Of a stretch of DNA of 64,000 nt, positions 62,899-64,000 are shown piece after piece (the stretch's first letter is position 1; the number at the start of each line of letters is the position of its first letter). Source of the DNA: Ascidia mentula (taxonomy: Eukaryota; Chordata; Ascidiacea; Phlebobranchia; Ascidiidae). The DNA lies in assembly GCA_947561715.1 (NCBI GenBank), contig OX387200.1, positions 12,092,501-12,156,500 on the forward strand, given 5' to 3'. The notes under the pieces were generated by a model. That model had not been told where the DNA came from. It saw only the letters and a program-made list of their open reading frames with translations, and ran no database searches. The translations under genes were made by a program, and so were the position numbers.

Positions 62899-64000
62899 TA
62901 TCAGCGTTTTCCACTGTATAATAAAGCTTGTACTGCAAAAAAATATTTTTCATCGAAAAGTCATATACTGCAAAATGGACAAGTGCTGAAATCGCATAGT
63001 TACAAACGTTGTGCAACCGCAAAAGCAATACTGGAATATCAGCGTTGTCCACTGTATAACAAAGCTTGTACTGAAAAAAATTATTTTTTGTCGAAAAGTC
63101 ATATACTGCATAATGGACAAGTACTGAAATCTCATAGTTTCATACGTTGTGCAACCGCAAAAGCAATACTGGAGTACCAGCGTTTTCCACTCTATAATAA
63201 AGCTTGTACTGAAAAAAATATTTTTCATCGAAAAGTCATATACTGCAAAATGGACAAGTGCTGAAATCGCATAGTTACGTACGTTGTGCAACCGCAAAAG
63301 CAATACTGGAGTATCAGCGTTTTCCACTGTATAATAAAGCTTGTACTGAAAAAAATTATTTTTTATCGAAAAGTCATATACTGCAAAACGGACAAGTACT
63401 GAAATCTCATAGTTTCATACGTTGTGCAACCGCAAAAGCAATACTGGAGTATCAGCGTTTTCCACTGTATAATAAAGCTTGTACTGCAAAAAAATATTTT
63501 TCATCGAAAAGTCATATACTGCAAAATGGACAAGTGCTGAAATCGCATAGTTACATACGTTGTGCAACCGCAATAGCAATACTGGAGTATCAGCGTTTTC
63601 CACTGTATAATAAAGCTTGTACTGCAAAAAAATATTTTTCATCGAAAAGTCATATACTGCAAAATGGACAAGTGCTGAAATCGCATAGTTACATACGTTG
63701 TGCAACCGCAAAAGCAATACTGGAGTATCAGCGTTTTCCACTGTATAATAAAGCTTGTACTGCAAAAAAATATTTTTCATCGAAAAGTCATATACTGCAA
63801 AATGGACAAGTGCTGAAATCGCATAGTTACATACGTTGTGCAACCGCAAAAGCAATACTGGAATATCAGCGTTGTCCACTGTATAACAAAGCTTGTACTG
63901 AAAAAAATTATTTTTTGTCGAAAAGTCATATACTGCATAATGGACAAGTGCTGAAATCTCATAGTTACATACGTTGTGCAACCGCAAAAGCAATACTGGA
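62895..64000. repeat. 138-bp satellite array, right arm (about 8 monomers, runs off the window)
   Basis: The same satellite resumes straight after the retrotransposon and in the same register: the left arm stops at ...AATACTGGAG and the right arm starts GGAGTATCAG, rejoining to the standard monomer once the 4-bp duplication is removed. The monomers share private variants with the array just left of the element: TACAAACG at 55599 and 63001, CCACTCTAT at 54682 and 63187, and CAATAGCAAT near 55481 and 63571. This shows the two arms belong to one local sub-family. The array continues beyond the window edge. Confidence 0.97.

Overview
The window is almost entirely one satellite DNA array, interrupted once by a retrotransposon. 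Positions 1-55910 and 62895-64000 are head-to-tail copies of an A+T-rich monomer of 138 bp, about 405 copies on the left and 8 on the right. A hand count of one consensus-like monomer gives 49 G+C in 138, or 35.5%. I see no host gene, tRNA, rRNA or CRISPR array. The Pao/BEL-type retrotransposon says the organism is an animal, since that superfamily is known from metazoans. Long satellite arrays of this monomer size are typical of centromeric or other heterochromatin. I cannot name the species, and an invertebrate is only a guess.

The satellite is not a simple array. Monomers fall into two main types, differing around an A/T-rich core: type A has GCA7TAT5CATCG and type B has GA7TTAT6ATCG. The array is layered: blocks of 3, 5, 6, 9, 14, 15-16 and more monomers are themselves duplicated, nearby or tens of kilobases apart. 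A few length variants (137 and 140 bp) and private substitutions act as landmarks. Distances between landmark copies are multiples of 138 bp minus 1 to 5 bp, as expected for unequal exchange in register. Because 138 is divisible by three (46 codons) and two of the six frames of the monomer lack stops, the array creates very long open frames on both strands, up to 2195 codons. I read these as by-products of the period, not as genes.

Positions 55911-62894 (minus strand) hold a 6984-bp Pao/BEL LTR retrotransposon. It has 457-bp LTRs that look identical by eye, a 4-bp target duplication (GGAG) and a polypurine tract. Its gag-pol coding region has coiled-coil and zinc-knuckle gag, aspartic protease, reverse transcriptase with YVDD, RNase H, integrase and a C-terminal DUF5641-like part. 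It is near-complete, with about one break in the coding region. Identical LTRs imply a recent insertion. It split a single monomer without disturbing the register of the array.

The notable biology is array evolution: nested higher-order repeats, hybrid monomers that look like crossover scars, and a young retroelement in the array. A two-strand open-frame satellite is a curiosity to test and probably discard.
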